DNA from: an uncultured Eubacteriales bacterium
GTDB lineage: Bacteria > Bacillota > Clostridia > Christensenellales > Aristaeellaceae
NCBI GenBank assembly: GCA_902793325.1
Contig: CADBCY010000039.1
Span: 1 to 64,000 of the forward strand
Length of the DNA stretch: 64,000 nt
Reading direction: 5' to 3'
This document shows, piece after piece, positions 61,758-64,000 of the stretch. Numbering within the stretch: position 1 is the stretch's first letter; each line of letters starts with the position of its first letter. The notes under the pieces are model-generated. The model saw only the letters and a list, made by a program, of their open reading frames with translations, did not search any database and was not told where the DNA came from. The position numbers and the translations under genes were made by a program.

Positions 61758-62936
61758 ATGGCGCATGAAATCCAACTGAAATACGGCTGCAACCCCAACC
61801 AGAAGCCTTCCCGCATCTTCATGGAGGGCGGCGAACTGCCCCTCGTGGTGCTGAACGGACGGCCCGGCTACATCAACTTCATGGACGCGCTGAACAGCTG
61901 GCAGCTGGTGCGCGAGCTGAAGCGCGCCACCGGCCTGCCCGCCGCCGCGTCCTTCAAGCACGTCAGCCCCGCGGGCGCGGCCCTGGGCCTGCCCCTGAGC
62001 GACGTGCTGCGCAGCATCTACTTCGTGCCCGCCGACATGGAGCTCAGCCCCCTGGCCTGCGCCTATGCCCGGGCCCGCGGCGCGGACCGCATGTCCTCCT
62101 TCGGCGACTTCATCGCGCTGTCGGACACCTGCGACCTGCCCACGGCGCTGCTCATCCGCCACGAGGTCTCCGACGGCATCATCGCCCCCGGCTATACCGA
62201 CGAGGCGCTGGCGGTGCTGAAGGAAAAGAAGAAGGGCAACTACAACGTCGTTCAGATCGACCCCGACTACGAGCCGGCGGAGCTGGAGCGCAAGATGTGC
62301 TTCGGCATCACCTTCGAGCAGGGCCGCAACGCCCTGGTGGTGGACGACGCGCTGCTGGCCAACGTGGTCACCGCCAACAAAACCCTCACCGACGAGCAGA
62401 AGCGCGATATGAAGCTGGCGCTCATCACGCTGAAGTACACCCAGTCGAACTCCGTGTGCTACGTGAAGGACGGCCAGGCCATCGGCGTGGGCGCGGGCCA
62501 GCAGAGCCGCATCCACTGCACCCGCCTGGCGGGCGGCAAGGCCGACAACTGGCACCTGCGCCAGCACGACAAGGTGCTGAACCTGCCCTTCCGCGACGAC
62601 GTGGGCCGCCCCGAGCGCGACAACGCCATCGACGTGTACATCTCCGAGGACTGGCAGGACGTGCTGGACGACGGCAGATGGCAGCGCCTGTTCACCGTGC
62701 GCCCCGAGATACTGACCCGCGAGGAGAAGCGCGCGTATCTGGATACCGTGACCGGCGTGACCCTGGGCAGCGATGCGTTCTTCCCCTTCGGGGACAACAT
62801 CGAGCGCGCCCACCGCAGCGGCGTCACCGCCATCGCGCAGCCCGGCGGTTCCATCCGCGACGACCAGGTGATCGAGAAGTGCAATGAGTACGGCATCGCC
62901 ATGGCCTTCACGGGCATCCGCCTGTTCCACCACTGA
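61758..62936 (+). CDS. Stand-alone AICAR transformylase (PurH C-terminal-type)
   Basis: A 392-residue formyltransferase that formylates AICAR with 10-formyl-THF. It corresponds to the AICARFT half of PurH: LKYGCNPNQKPSRIF, FKHVSPAGAALGLPLSD (the catalytic Lys-His near 73), SSFGDFIALSD, and LKYTQSNSVCYVKDGQAIGVGAGQQSR, which is diagnostic. No IMP cyclohydrolase domain is fused, the job being done by PurO. It also consumes AICAR released by the his operon in this window. Confidence 0.93.
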   Translation: MAHEIQLKYGCNPNQKPSRIFMEGGELPLVVLNGRPGYINFMDALNSWQLVRELKRATGLPAAASFKHVSPAGAALGLPLSDVLRSIYFVPADMELSPLACAYARARGADRMSSFGDFIALSDTCDLPTALLIRHEVSDGIIAPGYTDEALAVLKEKKKGNYNVVQIDPDYEPAELERKMCFGITFEQGRNALVVDDALLANVVTANKTLTDEQKRDMKLALITLKYTQSNSVCYVKDGQAIGVGAGQQSRIHCTRLAGGKADNWHLRQHDKVLNLPFRDDVGRPERDNAIDVYISEDWQDVLDDGRWQRLFTVRPEILTREEKRAYLDTVTGVTLGSDAFFPFGDNIERAHRSGVTAIAQPGGSIRDDQVIEKCNEYGIAMAFTGIRLFHH

Positions 62937-62955
62937 TTGTCTGCCCGTCAGAATG

Positions 62956-62982
62956 CTGCCGCCCGGCGAAACCGCGCGGCAG
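62956..62982 (+). other. Hairpin between the AICARFT gene and purD
   Basis: A 7-bp stem CTGCCGC (62956-62962) with GCGGCAG (62976-62982), 20 bases after the stop. No T-run follows, and purD is probably still in the operon. Confidence 0.5.
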
Positions 62983-63029
62983 TACTATTGAGCGATCGGC
63001 GGATCGCGGATCATACGGAGGATTACGAT

Positions 63030-64000
<971 letters not shown>

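Overview
The window is 64 kb of GC-rich, densely coding chromosome from an endospore-forming member of the Clostridia (Firmicutes). Sporulation and germination genes are present: a three-gene GerA-type germinant receptor operon, SpoIVB, an alpha/beta SASP and a SpoIIQ-like M23 protein. Firmicute signatures include sigma-A promoters with 17-bp spacers, a CtsR heat-shock operator, the tilS-hpt-ftsH order, type III glutamine synthetase and a DUF6465 protein. The GC content is high for Clostridia and resembles Christensenellales-like gut lineages. There is no rRNA here, so the placement is inference. No phage, CRISPR array or intact insertion sequence was seen; only a possible transposase tail touches the left edge.

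Layout. 1-11 kb: patatin, EamA transporter, CtsR-controlled clpB, a trigger-factor-like protein without its ribosome-binding domain, gerA-gerB-gerC, and a membrane metallophosphoesterase with altered metal ligands. 11-15 kb: radA, a self-regulated TetR gene, and a two-gene glycolipid unit (MGDG-synthase-like glycosyltransferase plus CrtO-like acyltransferase). 15-23 kb: a compact histidine operon hisZ-G-D-C-B-H-A-F-IE with translational coupling at most junctions. 23-32 kb: secreted peptidoglycan-binding protein, FGGY kinase, M23 protein, miaA, glnN, a class-I glutamine amidotransferase-like hydrolase, a MATE exporter and a flavin-reductase-like protein. 32-38 kb: small membrane protein, lipocalin-type protein, SASP, trmL, HAD phosphatase, rluA and yigZ, and a five-tRNA array. 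38-48 kb: DUF624 protein, U32 peptidase, glyA behind a tandem glycine riboswitch, secreted protein, holA, comEC, MBL hydrolase, BI-1 protein and tRNA-Leu. 48-54 kb: DUF6465 protein, ftsH, hpt, tilS and spoIVB. 54-57 kb: an ABC system with a lipoprotein and a permease bearing a His/Glu-rich loop. 57.7 kb to the end: a purine operon purE-C-M-N-O-AICARFT-D with a structured leader; purD runs off the window.

How the genes work together. The his and pur operons are linked through AICAR: HisF/HisH release it, and the stand-alone AICAR transformylase and PurO at the far end consume it. glyA supplies the one-carbon units for PurN and the transformylase. hpt adds purine salvage. Three genes (hisG, ftsH, SASP) carry frame-disrupting lesions in otherwise well-conserved sequence. 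This suggests either recent decay or consensus errors in a metagenome-type assembly, and should be settled from reads.

The least explained items are: the ABC/lipoprotein unit with a metal-binding-type loop (54.2-57.1 kb), the unassigned structured leader of purE (57.72-57.84 kb), an orphan promoter running antisense into a small membrane-protein gene (32.47 kb), and the minimal trigger factor.
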